The notes beneath the pieces are model-generated. The model was not told where the DNA came from and ran no database searches. It worked only from the letters and a program-made list of their open reading frames with translations. Position numbers and translations under genes: made by a program. Below are positions 1 to 9,294 of a stretch of DNA of 64,000 nt, piece by piece. Every line of letters starts with the position of its first letter. Within the stretch, counting starts at the first letter, position 1. The stretch is from an uncultured Thermoguttaceae bacterium (GTDB taxonomy: Bacteria > Planctomycetota > Planctomycetia > Pirellulales > Thermoguttaceae). Where the stretch lies: contig CALIRO010000032.1 in the NCBI GenBank assembly GCA_938042245.1, forward strand, positions 1-64,000, written 5' to 3'.

Positions 1-860
1 AGCTTTCTCCGAGCGTGGACTTATACAGTCTGGCAGCCACGTATGTGAAGCTGCGCACTGGTCAGGAGCCGTTCGGCGCGACGGAGAGGGAGATTATTCG
101 CCGTCAGGACGCTTGCCAGCCGGTCTTAGATGGCATGACTGCGGCGGAGGCGGCCCTGGTGCTCGAAGCCCTTCAGCCGGACCCTGCCCGCCGACCCCAG
201 CAAAGCGCAAGTGCCTGGGTCCAATCGGTCTATCGAGCTTTCCAGGCACCCACGACTCCTGCAAAAACAAAAGCCGCATCTACGGCTATTCCATCGTCGC
301 CCTCCCAGAATAGGCAATCCTCCAGTCTCCCGGCAGAAAACATAGCTCCCCCTATCCTGTATGAAGGAGAGCTTCGCACCTTCGAGGGACATACTTCCGG
401 GGTCTTGTCGGTTGCCTTTAGTCCGGATGGGCGGTTTTTGGCCACCGGCTCTTTTGACCAGACGGCCAAGCTGTGGGACCTGGCCACTGGCCGCGAAGTT
501 CGCACCTTCAAGGGACATACTGACTGGGTCCGTTCGGTGGCCTTTAGTCCGGATGGGCGGTTTTTGGCCACCGGCTCCAATGACGATACGGCCAAGCTGT
601 GGGACCTGGCCACTGGCCAACTGGTGCGCTCCTTCGAGGGACATACCTGGAGGGTCAGGTCGGTTGCCTTTAGTCCGGATGGTCGGTTTTTGGCCACCGG
701 CTCCGATGACGATACGGCCAAGCTGTGGGACCTGGCCACTGGCCAACTGGTTCGTACCTTAGATACTTTGGGGGTCTTGTCGGTTGCCTTTAGTCCGGAT
801 GGGCGGTTTTTGGCCACCGGCTCTTTTGACAAGACGGCCAAGCTGTGGAGGTTGCGTTAA
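1..860 (+). CDS. Serine/threonine protein kinase with C-terminal WD40 repeats (5' end missing)
   Basis: The gene enters from the left edge, open in frame from base 3. The first residues (SPSVDLYSLAATYVKLRTGQ) match the helix after the APE motif of a Hanks-type kinase, where an active kinase fixes its C-lobe. The catalytic loop lies outside the window. A kinase tail (to about residue 80) is followed by a Pro/Ser/Lys-rich linker and four WD40 blades containing VAFSPDGRFLATGS and TAKLWDL. Blade starts are 126, 126 and 120 bases apart and the DNA is nearly identical between blades, which suggests recent internal duplication. The fourth blade lacks the GH dipeptide. Kinase-WD40 fusions are common in planctomycetes as predicted signalling proteins. 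Only four blades are present, fewer than the usual seven. The substrate is unknown. Confidence 0.85.
   Translation, partial: LSPSVDLYSLAATYVKLRTGQEPFGATEREIIRRQDACQPVLDGMTAAEAALVLEALQPDPARRPQQSASAWVQSVYRAFQAPTTPAKTKAASTAIPSSPSQNRQSSSLPAENIAPPILYEGELRTFEGHTSGVLSVAFSPDGRFLATGSFDQTAKLWDLATGREVRTFKGHTDWVRSVAFSPDGRFLATGSNDDTAKLWDLATGQLVRSFEGHTWRVRSVAFSPDGRFLATGSDDDTAKLWDLATGQLVRTLDTLGVLSVAFSPDGRFLATGSFDKTAKLWRLR
409..840 (+). repeat. Intragenic tandem WD40 DNA repeat, four units
   Basis: The segment starting cggttgccttta begins at 409, 535 (one mismatch), 661 and 781, so the period is 126, 126 and 120 bases, or 42, 42 and 40 codons. Identity between units is very high at DNA level, including synonymous positions. 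This suggests recent unequal exchange or gene conversion. The 6-base shortening removes part of the loop before the last blade. Confidence 0.85.
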
Positions 861-1249
861 GGGAGCAGGGTGGCTGCCTGGGCCGGGAGAAGCAGGATGC
901 CCCGTCAGCCGGCCTGCTAGCGCAAGTCGGCCTCTCCCGCGGCGGGGCGAGGCGGTGTTTTGCGGTGGGCAGAGGCGTTCAAGTCCCCTCTCCCCTGGTG
1001 GGAGAAGCTCGATTAAACTACCTCTCCCCTGGTGGGAGAGGGTTAGGGTGAGGGGGACTGCAGAAAAATCCCCTCTCTCCTGGTGGCAGAGGATTAGCCG
1101 GGCGTAAGCCCGGCAGGCTGAGGGGGACAACTCTTTCTTCCCTCCAAGCCAACAGGGGGAGGAGAGGCGGATAGGGGTGGCAGGGTGGCCCTCCTAGGGG
1201 GGTGGAAGGGCTGCGCTGCGGCGGACTAGGTTGGGAGAGATTTCCATTC
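861..1249. repeat. Intergenic hairpin repeats of the CCTCTCCC...GGGAGAGG type
   Basis: No gene is seen here. The stretch contains several related hairpins. CCTCTCCC (1021-1028) pairs with GGGAGAGG (1034-1041), followed by GGTTAGGGTGAGGGGG. Two less perfect copies lie near 990 and 1071. GCCGGGC (1097-1103) pairs with GCCCGGC (1108-1114). Bases 931-975 recur almost unchanged at 33395-33440. This looks like a small array of dispersed repeat elements, with no clear U-tract to call a terminator. Confidence 0.7.
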
Positions 1250-2116
1250 ATGCAGGAATCGATCGAACAGATTCGGCGCCGCAAAGCTCAGTTTCGGCAA
1301 GAGGCGATGCGGCGTCGGGCCGAGCTGCCCAACAAAGACCACCGAAGCCTTCGGATTTGGCAAAGGCTGCTGGCGCTGCCGGAATTCCAGGCGGCCAGGA
1401 CGATCCTGTTTTATGTACATTATGGGGATGAGGTGCGGACGCAGGCGCTTTTGCGATGGCTTTTGGGCCAGTCTGGCAGCGGCCCTTTGTACTCTGCCTC
1501 CGATGCCGAAGCGGAGGCCTTTGGCTTGGCTGCGTCTGAAGTGGGTCAACCCCTGCGCAGCGAAGCCGTTCCGCCCCAGGAGGTCCAGGCCGCCGCACAG
1601 GCCGCTGCGGTGGAGGGCCCTGGAACCCACTCTGGCCTTGCCCGGGCCGAAGCAGGCCAACCGACGGGCAACCAATTTTTTCTCTCCGAAGACGCCCTCC
1701 CCATCGGGCAACAGGGCCAGGACCGTTGCCTTTTCGTCCCTTATTGCCAGGGGGAGCAGTTGAAGCTATTTCGGCTTCGTTCGATGGCGGAGTTGGCTCC
1801 AGGGGTATTTGGCATTTTGGAACCTCGGCCAGAGCTACGCCAGTTGCCGGACCGACAGGCCAGCATGCAAGAGGTGGATTTGGTGGTGGTGCCGGGGGTG
1901 GCGTTTGATCGGCAAGGCGGTCGGCTGGGCCATGGCCGGGGCTACTACGATCGGCTCCTGGCCCAAGCCCGTCCGGACAGCCTCTTTATCGGCCTGGCCT
2001 ACGAGTGTCAAATGGTGTCCGAACTGCCCCTGCTGCCCAGCGATGTTCGCATGCACCTGGTAATCACCGAAGCCCACATCTATAAGTCCTCCCTCCCGAG
2101 GCCCCATGGGCATTGA
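1250..2116 (+). CDS. 5-formyltetrahydrofolate cyclo-ligase family protein with an inserted low-complexity segment
   Basis: Predicted to convert 5-formyl-THF to 5,10-methenyl-THF using ATP in cytoplasmic one-carbon metabolism. The C-terminal hallmark VVVPGVAFDRQGGRLGHGRG followed by YYDRLL (about residues 212-237) is the family ATP/substrate loop. The N-terminal basic helix and LFYVHYGDEVRT (about 53-64) also fit. ATG 1250 was chosen because GGGAGAGA lies just upstream; an earlier in-frame ATG at 1202 lacks a ribosome site. The protein has 288 residues, whereas the family is usually about 180-200. Residues of about 73-158 are an Ala/Gln/Glu/Gly-rich insertion between two conserved strands. The reading frame and flanking motifs are intact, so this is an in-frame insertion and not a frameshift. 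Confidence 0.85.
   Translation: MQESIEQIRRRKAQFRQEAMRRRAELPNKDHRSLRIWQRLLALPEFQAARTILFYVHYGDEVRTQALLRWLLGQSGSGPLYSASDAEAEAFGLAASEVGQPLRSEAVPPQEVQAAAQAAAVEGPGTHSGLARAEAGQPTGNQFFLSEDALPIGQQGQDRCLFVPYCQGEQLKLFRLRSMAELAPGVFGILEPRPELRQLPDRQASMQEVDLVVVPGVAFDRQGGRLGHGRGYYDRLLAQARPDSLFIGLAYECQMVSELPLLPSDVRMHLVITEAHIYKSSLPRPHGH
1466..1723 (+). repeat. Low-complexity insertion in the cyclo-ligase gene
   Basis: Codes for about 86 residues rich in Ala, Gln, Glu, Gly and Ser. It lies between LLRWLL and CLFVPYCQG, which are adjacent in ordinary family members. A leftward GGGGAGGG lies at 1695. Confidence 0.7.
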
Positions 2117-2206
2117 CAGATCTGCTTCAGCGGATACACTAAAGGACTTTCTGCAGGTGCCTGGCGATCGCAGCGTCTTAGCTAGTCAACCAAGGTGAAT
2201 TCGTCC

Positions 2207-2908
2207 ATGTCCAAAGAGCAGCCAAAGCGGATTGTCATTACTGGGGTGAGTCGGGGGTTAGGCCGGGCGATGGTCGAAGGGTTTATCGCCAGGGGGCATG
2301 TGGTGGCAGGCTGCGCCCGGTCCCAGCAGGCCGTGCAGGAACTTCGGCGGCGGTTTGGGGCCCCGCATCGGTTTGATGTGGTGGATGTGGCCAAGGAGCC
2401 GCAGGTGGCCCAATGGGCCAAGGCAGTGCTGAAAGAAAATCCAGTAGTTGATCTTTTGATCAACAATGCGGCCCTGATCAATCGAAACGCTCCCCTATGG
2501 CAGGTTCCGCCGGAAGAGTTTGAGGCCGTCATCGATGTGAACGTCAAGGGGGTCTATTATGTGCTGCGGCATTTTTTGCCGGCGATGGTGGAACGTGGGC
2601 ACGGGGTGATTGTGAATATTAGTTCCGGTTGGGGGCGATCCACCTCGCCGGAAGTAGCACCGTATTGTGCGACGAAATGGGCCATTGAAGGACTCACCCA
2701 GGCCTTAGCACAGGAATTGCCCCCTGGCATGGCCGCCGTGCCGCTGAATCCGGGCATCATTCACACCGATATGCTGGAGTCGTGTTTCGGGGCGGAGGCG
2801 GCGTCGTATCCGTCGCCGCAGCAGTGGGCCGAACGGGCAATACCGCTGCTTCTGCGCCTGGGGCCAAAACACAACGGTCGGCCTATGTCGGTGGGCGTGG
2901 GAGAATAA
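2207..2908 (+). CDS. Short-chain dehydrogenase/reductase (SDR)
   Basis: NAD(P)-dependent oxidoreductase with a Rossmann fold. The cofactor motif is ITGVSRGLGRA near the N-terminus, followed by the structural NNAA (INNAALI). The catalytic set is Ser in NISSGWG and Tyr/Lys in YCATK. The length of about 233 residues is typical of classical SDRs. ATG 2207 has AAGG about 11 bases upstream; an in-frame GTG at 2195 is the alternative. It follows the cyclo-ligase gene by about 90 bases on the same strand and could be cotranscribed. The substrate cannot be read from the sequence. Confidence 0.88.
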   Translation: MSKEQPKRIVITGVSRGLGRAMVEGFIARGHVVAGCARSQQAVQELRRRFGAPHRFDVVDVAKEPQVAQWAKAVLKENPVVDLLINNAALINRNAPLWQVPPEEFEAVIDVNVKGVYYVLRHFLPAMVERGHGVIVNISSGWGRSTSPEVAPYCATKWAIEGLTQALAQELPPGMAAVPLNPGIIHTDMLESCFGAEAASYPSPQQWAERAIPLLLRLGPKHNGRPMSVGVGE

Positions 2909-2962
2909 ACGGCAGCGGGACGCTCCGACCGACATCATTCCGCCCGTGGGCCACTGGCAGCT

Positions 2963-3772
2963 TTACCCCAGGGCGACATCTAGGACCATCATGATGGTAA
3001 AGCCTAGCAGAGCACCGCCGGTGGCAAAGTCGCTGTAGCCATTGCGCTGAGATTCCGGGATCAGTTCTTCGACCACCACGAAGATCATGGCACCGGCGGC
3101 AAAGGCCAGGGCGTAGGGCAACACGGTGGCCACGGTCATGACGGCCCAAGCCCCGAGCAGGCCAGCTAAGGGTTCGACCAGGCCGGAGAGTTGTCCATAC
3201 CAAAAGGCTTTTAGGCCAGACATACCTTCTCGGCGGAGGGGCATGGCCACCGCCAGGCCTTCGGGAAAGTTTTGCAGGCCGATGCCGATAGCCAAGGCCA
3301 GGGCAGCTCCCAAAAGCTGACGAGCTGTTTCGGGGTCTTGGGCTTGACCGGCGGCCCCAAAAGCCACGCCCACGGCCATCCCCTCGGGGATATTGTGTAA
3401 GGTGATGGCCAGAACCAGTAAAATGGCCCGTTGCCAATGGGTGGGTAGTCCCTCGGCTTCGCCCAGCTCTTTTCCGAGGTGCAGATGAGGTAAGATCTTA
3501 TCGATGAGATACAAGAAGAAGCCACCCAGCAGAAAGCCTACGGTAACCGGCTTCCAATCGCCCTGGGACAGGTCAATGGCCGGGGCTAATAGGGACCAAT
3601 AACTGGCGGCAATCATCACGCCGGCGGCCATGCCCAACATGCCGTCCATTAGTTTCTGGTTGAACCGGCTGGTGAAAAAGACCAAAGCGGCGCCGGCCGC
3701 CGTTACCCCCCAAGTAAATAGCGTGGCCCATAAGGTCTGCAGTACCACCGGCTGATCCTGGAACCACTGCAT
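2963..3772 (-). CDS. ZIP family divalent metal transporter
   Basis: Inner-membrane permease predicted to import zinc or related divalent metals. There are about eight hydrophobic segments in 269 residues. Two metal-site helices are clear: [11 protein letters not shown] (about residues 125-135) and [11 protein letters not shown] (about 166-176), the duplicated H/Q-N-x-P-E-G signatures of TM4 and TM5. A later EELIPES (about 235-241) is also typical. The region between TM3 and TM4 carries [12 protein letters not shown], a modest His-containing loop. The gene is convergent with the SDR. The family is certain; the metal is inferred. Confidence 0.92.
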   Translation of the reverse strand: MQWFQDQPVVLQTLWATLFTWGVTAAGAALVFFTSRFNQKLMDGMLGMAAGVMIAASYWSLLAPAIDLSQGDWKPVTVGFLLGGFFLYLIDKILPHLHLGKELGEAEGLPTHWQRAILLVLAITLHNIPEGMAVGVAFGAAGQAQDPETARQLLGAALALAIGIGLQNFPEGLAVAMPLRREGMSGLKAFWYGQLSGLVEPLAGLLGAWAVMTVATVLPYALAFAAGAMIFVVVEELIPESQRNGYSDFATGGALLGFTIMMVLDVALG

Positions 3773-4316
3773 TGGGAAGAGGCTCCGAGGAAAAAAAGAC
3801 CTTCTTGCCTGCCATCCGATTGGTTACGGAAAAGGTGAGTGAATTATACCTGGGGGTAGGTGGGGAGAGAATATTGTACAATTTTCATCTTGGGGGAGCG
3901 CAAGGAGGAGGTGAGCGGCAGGTTTGGCATCCGGCGGGCTTTTGGCGTTATCCAGTGGGATACTCCTTCGGCCAACAGGGCAGAGCCGCTTCCGAGGAGC
4001 AGCTTGCAAGCCATTCAGTATGGCCAGACCAACCTTCCGCACCTGTCTTCGCCGAATAGGCTCAGAAGCAGTAGCTTTCCCAGCAGCAGGCCAATCACGT
4101 GCAGCCCCTAAATGTTCCGGTTAAAAGAGATCTGGGAAAATTTTTACCGATGAAAAGCTTCCATCGGCCCAAATCGCCGCGACAGGGGCGTATTTAGGCA
4201 GCAGCTCCCCTAATCCTGGAGATTTTTCCAAGCCGACCTGATTCCAAGGTCAGTCAGTTCCTTGCAAAAGCCGGGAGGCTGAAGGGGGTCAAAAGCGCTG
4301 GGTGTTTTGAGACGAT
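3773..4316. other. Intergenic region, no gene recognised
   Basis: This 544-base gap lies upstream of the ZIP gene and downstream of the helicase gene. Short open frames exist but show no family motif and no convincing ribosome site. No strong hairpin with a T-tract was seen. Confidence 0.5.
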
Positions 4317-7300
4317 TCAGTGCCTACGGAATACGGTACATTGGCTGATTGCTTGGTTCATCATTTGGATGAGTAATTGAGGAGAGGATTCTGTCCAGGT
4401 GAAAATAATTTCCTTTCCTGTACGGAGGAAATGGACGACCAGTTCTGTCGGGGCAGTGCCAAGCAGTTCTTGGCAGGCTAAGCCATACAGGAGCATTTGC
4501 AACTCATATTGGGCGGCCAATTGGCGGTGGTGTTGAGTTTTGAGAAGGTGGCTTTTAAAATCCACTAGATGCCAGTGGCCTTGGGGGTCCTGATACAGGC
4601 AATCCAGAAATCCTTGGATGTAGGAGCCGGTGGATTCGGACGGGCTGGGAGGCCATCGCAGCAAAAACTCGACCTCCCGATAGAGCTTTTGGGCGGCGGC
4701 AATCTGGTGAGCTCGGTTGGATGCCAGAAATTGGCCGACCATTTCGACTGCCTGGTCTTGAAGGCGGCTAAGGTCTTGAGGCGAACGATGCCCTAGATGG
4801 CGAAAGGCCAATCGGGCGGCCAAGTCGGCCACAGCCTCCGGAGCACGATAATCGATCTGAGCCAAGATGGCATGGATCAAGATGCCTAGGTCCAGGGCTT
4901 CGTCTCGGGTGGCGGTGGTATCGAGAAAGGAATCCTCGGGGCGAAGGTCCGGGGCTTGCCCGATCGGGAGCAGTTCCAATTGACCACTCAGGCGTGAAAA
5001 CGACAACCGCCTTGGGGCGTGAGGATCCGGCCGGAGGGCATGCAAATAAAGGGGAATTCGCCCGCCGGCTTGCTGGAGGGTTTGCTCGGTTTTTCGTAGA
5101 AGCAGTTCCAAGGCTCGGCGTTGAGCAGAAACCTGCTGGCCTGCGAACTCCGGCCGGCGGGCAACCACCCGAACCGTCGGCAGAGCATATCCGTCGGGTA
5201 AACTGACTTTCAACTGGCCGGTCTCCAAATCAAACCGCCGGTTTAATAGCGCCATCCAGGGACTTTTCAACGTATGCTTGCCCCAGCCGGTCGAAAGGAT
5301 CAAATAATCCGCAGCTCTGGTGGTGGCCACGTAGAAGATCCGCATCTCTTCCTGCAGATCCTCCTTTGCCTCTTGATGCCAATAGATGTCCCAGGGGGTA
5401 ATTTTGGGATCTTTTTTGAGATCGGAGGGTGGCCTGATGAGGGGGCCATAGTCCGGATGGAAAACAGCCGGAGCTCGGTTTTGTCGGGTGCTCCGTCCCA
5501 GGTCCGCCACAACGACGATGGGGAATTCCAACCCCTTGGCTTGATGGACCGTCATCAGACGGATCACGTCGCAAGTTTCAGGGAAGGTGGCGGCCAGCGG
5601 CTCTTTGGGCGTGCGAGCGACAAACTCAGTCAGTTGGAAGAGGAAGTCGGCCAAGGTGAAAAGACCGGTTTGATCCATCTTGCGAGCTTGGTCGATCAGT
5701 TTATGAAGGTTAGCCAGTTTTCGTTCTCCTAGAAATTCGGCCAGCAGTGCGGCGTCGTAGCCGGTGCGTTGAAGGGCTTGTTGGATCAACTCCGCGATGG
5801 GGAGGCGATCTTTGTCGGCCCGAAGCGCTTGCAAGGTGGCGGCGGCAAAGCTTGCCCGGCGCCGTTGGGCCGGTTCTAACTCTGCCGGCCATTGCTCGGC
5901 GCACAAGCCCGCCCACAACCCATCCGGATGCTGGGCAAGCCAATACAATGTTTCGTCATGCAGGTTGAAAAACGGGCTTCGCAGCACCCCCACCAAGGCC
6001 ACCTCATCCAGGGGGGACTGGATGGCTCGAAGCAAGTTCACCAGATCGTAGATTTCCTGCTGCGCATAAAAGGCATGGCCTCCGACCAGATAATACGGAA
6101 TCTCGTACTGGCGGAGGGCCTCTTCGTAAATCTGGATATCAGATAAAGCCCGGAACAGAATGGCAATATCGCCGGGCTGAGGGGGTCGGAGACGCTGTTG
6201 GCCTTGTTTGGCTGCCTGGTCATCTTGAACTAACGGTTGACCACTGTCCAAAAGTTGACGAATCCGGCGGGCGATCCAATCCGCTTCTCGACGTCGGAGG
6301 GCGGTTACCGTGCCCTCGGCGATGGCCGTCTGGGTTGGCTCGTCCGCAGAATCATCCGATGCGTCCAGCGACTCTGGGAAGGCTCCTTTAGCCCAAAGGA
6401 ATTCGACAATGGGTTCCGGATTGATCTGAAGCCGATGCGCTCGGAGCGGTTCATACTCTGGGCCGAATGGTTCACAAAACAGAGCATTGACAAAATGTAA
6501 GATGCCCGGCTGACTGCGGAAGTTTTCGGTAAGGGACAGTCGGCCTGCCGGGGGCGTGGCGGAGCGAAGCCGATGGAACTGCTCCGGCCGAGCACCCCGA
6601 AACCGGTAAATCGACTGCTTGTAATCCCCTACAAAGAAAAGTTTTCCTTCCAGCAGATCCTCGCCGCCCAGCCGCTGGATGAGCCGAACCTGCATCGCAT
6701 CCGTGTCCTGGAACTCATCTACCAGCAGGTGTCGGATTTCGCTGGCCAATTGGCGTCGGACATCCTCAGCATAGGGGCCTTCCAGCAACGCCACCGCTTC
6801 GGCCACCAGATCATCAAAATCTAAGGCAGCCTGTTGGAGTTTTTCCTCCTGGTAAGCTCGAAACACCTCATAAGCTAAGCTGAGCACATGCAACGCCATC
6901 CGGGCTAACTGTTCGACCTCCGAAGGCTCCGGCCAACGGGAAAAGGGGGTCAACTGTTTTAACGGCCCCTGGCGAAAGTCGCCGGCAACCAGTTTGTATT
7001 GTTCGTAGAATTCCTCACTCGGCCACTCCGAACAGGAAGTTTTTTCCACTCGGGCGTTGTCTTGAAGAATTTTGACATCCGTTGCTAGATCGGTGCTGGA
7101 AGGGAGATCTTTGAGCGTCTTTTCCATCAGAAGCAACCGTTGCCGCACTTTGGGCGAATCGCATGCTACAGAACTAACTAGCCCAACCAGACGTTGAACG
7201 ATCGGGTCTTGAAGGAAGTCCTGGATATATTCCGTCTTAAAAGACTCGTAAAGTTTTTTCCAATGTTGGGCCAATTCTGACGCAGTGCGCTGGGTCCAAT

Positions 7301-7868
7301 AAAGGAAGTCGATCTGGAGCCGATGCCCAAGCAGATCTTGCACCATCTGTCGGATGGTTTGGAGGCTGTAGGTGGTCAAAAGTTCCACGAAAGGTTCTGT
7401 GGGTTGGGCCAGTCGGCATCGCAGCGTATCGTCCAAGAGTTTCAGGAGGAGGGTATCAGCTTCGGCCTGGTCAAGCACGCGGAAATGAGGATCCAGGCCA
7501 GCTTCCACCGCATGGCGGCGAAGCAATTGGGTACAGAAGGAATGGATGGTGCTGATGCGGGCGGAGTCCAGCTCGCGAAGCAGCCCCAACCAATAGGAAG
7601 CTCTCAGATCATTGGCGGCCTCCAGCAGCCGAGCCCGACACGCCCGACGAATCCGCAGGCGCATTTCCCTGGCAGCCCGTTCCGTAAAAGTAATAGCCAC
7701 CAGTTCGCTTAGCCGAGCCGGTCTCCCCTCCGTTGCCGCCGGATCCAGATAGCTCAAAAACCGTTCGGTCAACACATGGGTCTTCCCGCACCCGGCACCC
7801 GCCGATAGCGCCACCGATACCCGCCGCTGCCGAACGGCCTCCTGTTGTTCCCAAGTCAGTTCTGTCAC
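4317..7868 (-). CDS. addA: UvrD/Rep-type helicase with C-terminal PD-(D/E)XK nuclease, AddA-like
   Basis: Predicted double-strand-break end-processing helicase-nuclease, 1183 residues. Walker A is SAGAGCGKT (22-30). TFTERAAREM and ISTIHSFC follow, then DEFQDTD near 385 as Walker B, GDYKQSIYRFRGA, LTENFRS, MTVHQAKGLEFP and FYVATTRA as helicase motifs. The C-terminus has GILIHAIL, then FLDCLY and LVDFKSH near 1100, the RecB-type nuclease metal and lysine positions. GTG 7868 is preferred because GGAGGG lies just upstream on the minus strand; longer in-frame starts add about 59 residues with no motif. No AddB partner is adjacent. The family assignment is firm and the AddA name likely. Confidence 0.9.
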   Translation of the reverse strand: MTELTWEQQEAVRQRRVSVALSAGAGCGKTHVLTERFLSYLDPAATEGRPARLSELVAITFTERAAREMRLRIRRACRARLLEAANDLRASYWLGLLRELDSARISTIHSFCTQLLRRHAVEAGLDPHFRVLDQAEADTLLLKLLDDTLRCRLAQPTEPFVELLTTYSLQTIRQMVQDLLGHRLQIDFLYWTQRTASELAQHWKKLYESFKTEYIQDFLQDPIVQRLVGLVSSVACDSPKVRQRLLLMEKTLKDLPSSTDLATDVKILQDNARVEKTSCSEWPSEEFYEQYKLVAGDFRQGPLKQLTPFSRWPEPSEVEQLARMALHVLSLAYEVFRAYQEEKLQQAALDFDDLVAEAVALLEGPYAEDVRRQLASEIRHLLVDEFQDTDAMQVRLIQRLGGEDLLEGKLFFVGDYKQSIYRFRGARPEQFHRLRSATPPAGRLSLTENFRSQPGILHFVNALFCEPFGPEYEPLRAHRLQINPEPIVEFLWAKGAFPESLDASDDSADEPTQTAIAEGTVTALRRREADWIARRIRQLLDSGQPLVQDDQAAKQGQQRLRPPQPGDIAILFRALSDIQIYEEALRQYEIPYYLVGGHAFYAQQEIYDLVNLLRAIQSPLDEVALVGVLRSPFFNLHDETLYWLAQHPDGLWAGLCAEQWPAELEPAQRRRASFAAATLQALRADKDRLPIAELIQQALQRTGYDAALLAEFLGERKLANLHKLIDQARKMDQTGLFTLADFLFQLTEFVARTPKEPLAATFPETCDVIRLMTVHQAKGLEFPIVVVADLGRSTRQNRAPAVFHPDYGPLIRPPSDLKKDPKITPWDIYWHQEAKEDLQEEMRIFYVATTRAADYLILSTGWGKHTLKSPWMALLNRRFDLETGQLKVSLPDGYALPTVRVVARRPEFAGQQVSAQRRALELLLRKTEQTLQQAGGRIPLYLHALRPDPHAPRRLSFSRLSGQLELLPIGQAPDLRPEDSFLDTTATRDEALDLGILIHAILAQIDYRAPEAVADLAARLAFRHLGHRSPQDLSRLQDQAVEMVGQFLASNRAHQIAAAQKLYREVEFLLRWPPSPSESTGSYIQGFLDCLYQDPQGHWHLVDFKSHLLKTQHHRQLAAQYELQMLLYGLACQELLGTAPTELVVHFLRTGKEIIFTWTESSPQLLIQMMNQAISQCTVFRRH

Positions 7869-8164
7869 GCTGACCCTCCGATGAAAAGCCGAACCGGAAT
7901 CCCTTGGCCTTCTAAAACCCCCTGAGGCTTCTTTCGGAGAGTCGGCACCCCGAAGTTGCCATATTCCCAGCCTAGGCAAGATCAGCGAGCGACTTCTGTA
8001 GATGTCGGTTAAAACTTTTCCTCCCGAAGAAGCCGGAGGGACCATCTTGATTTTTTTCTACGCTACCAGCGGCGGTTTGCCAAGCTGTAGCGTCCCAAGA
8101 AAACATCCTTGCCATTCAGAGGCTAGCAAGAAGCCGCTCTAGAAAGCACAAGATTTACTGGTTT

Positions 8165-9239
8165 TTATGCAGAACGGCATCTGTTTAGCGCGCGGGCCGA
8201 CAAATAAACTAGGAGCACCTCTACCGCTGGGAAAAAGAGGTTCTGGGGAAATCCAACTTGCCAGGTTTGAATAGCCTGTTTGAAAAGGTAATCGAGGAAT
8301 ATGGAACAGATGAACACACTTAGGCTGTGTTGGCCGAGCAGAGCCAGCATTCGGACTGGCCAACGCCCGGCCAATACATCCCACCAGCCGAGGCTAGCCA
8401 AACCGAGCACAACCAACTGCAAACCCACATAACCGAGCCGAACCAGACCCAGCGGATGCCGATCCAAAAGGAGTTTTTGCACCGGATGCTCCGGATCGAA
8501 CCGGAGTTTTAGGCCCAGATACAGCCCGGCTACTAGCAGCCAGGCCAAAGCAGCCCAGAGAGCGCCTTTCCCAGCCGTTCGGACCCCCACCGCCTCCCCC
8601 CCAACGCACATACCATGCTCCGAGAAGTACCCCCGTGATATACACCAGTTGCCAGGTATTCCAGTCGAACGCCCCAACATGGTTTAGCTCGAAGCGCCAA
8701 TGCCAATCTGGCGCCGTCCAGGCCAAGCTGATCGTTCCGAGATAGATGAACAAACTGACCGCCAGGAGTCCTCTTGGGCCTACCTTCCAAAACAACCAAA
8801 GAAAAATGGGCGTCGTGAGAAACAAAAAGAAAAACACCGAGAGGATGTCGGCCAGATAGAATTGCTCGCTCAACGTGCCCACGGCCCACAGATGGCGCCA
8901 GAAGCCTTTTTGGAGAAAGTCGTTCGGCTGATAGGGAATCTGGATCAGCCCAGTCCACCCAGCAGCCAATAGGGCCGCCGCCACGAGATAATGAACTAAC
9001 AGAATGCGGATTGCCCGGCGTAGATAATGGGCGATCCGGAGGCTGCCTGGCGGTAGGCGGCTTAGGCTCACCCCTACACACAGCCCCGAAATCAGCACGA
9101 ACCCTTCGGCAACAAAGTTTAGCCCCTGGATTACCGGAAAAGAAAACCACCGAGGAAAACTCTCGTGAGAAAGCATGTGCCAAAGGACCATGCCCAACAC
9201 ACACACGCCACGCCAAAAGTCAATCCGCTGGTCTCGCAT
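8165..9239 (-). pseudogene. OpgC-like membrane acyltransferase, broken by a +1 frameshift in a G7 run
   Basis: The N-terminal part (RIDFWRGVCVLGMVLWHML) and repeated membrane helices match OpgC-type acyltransferases, which modify periplasmic glucans. The first frame runs from 9239 to beyond 8600, then becomes Gly/Ser-rich nonsense. The conserved sequence resumes in the next frame as GKGALWAALAWLLVAG and ends at 8165 after further membrane helices. The switch falls near a run of seven G on the minus strand (8596-8602). Removing one G joins the halves into a protein of about 357 residues, the normal size. It could be a sequencing error, a recent inactivation or a slippage-controlled gene. Few substitutions have accumulated, so any decay is recent. 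Confidence 0.8.
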
Positions 9240-9294
9240 TCGAGGCCCTTTGTCCGAAGCGATGGAGAAAGCTGGGCTGTTAGGTGGCTGACAT

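Noticed and set aside
1-860. A kinase start at GTG 15
   Set aside because: The frame is open to the left edge and the kinase domain is already in progress, so the true start lies outside the window.
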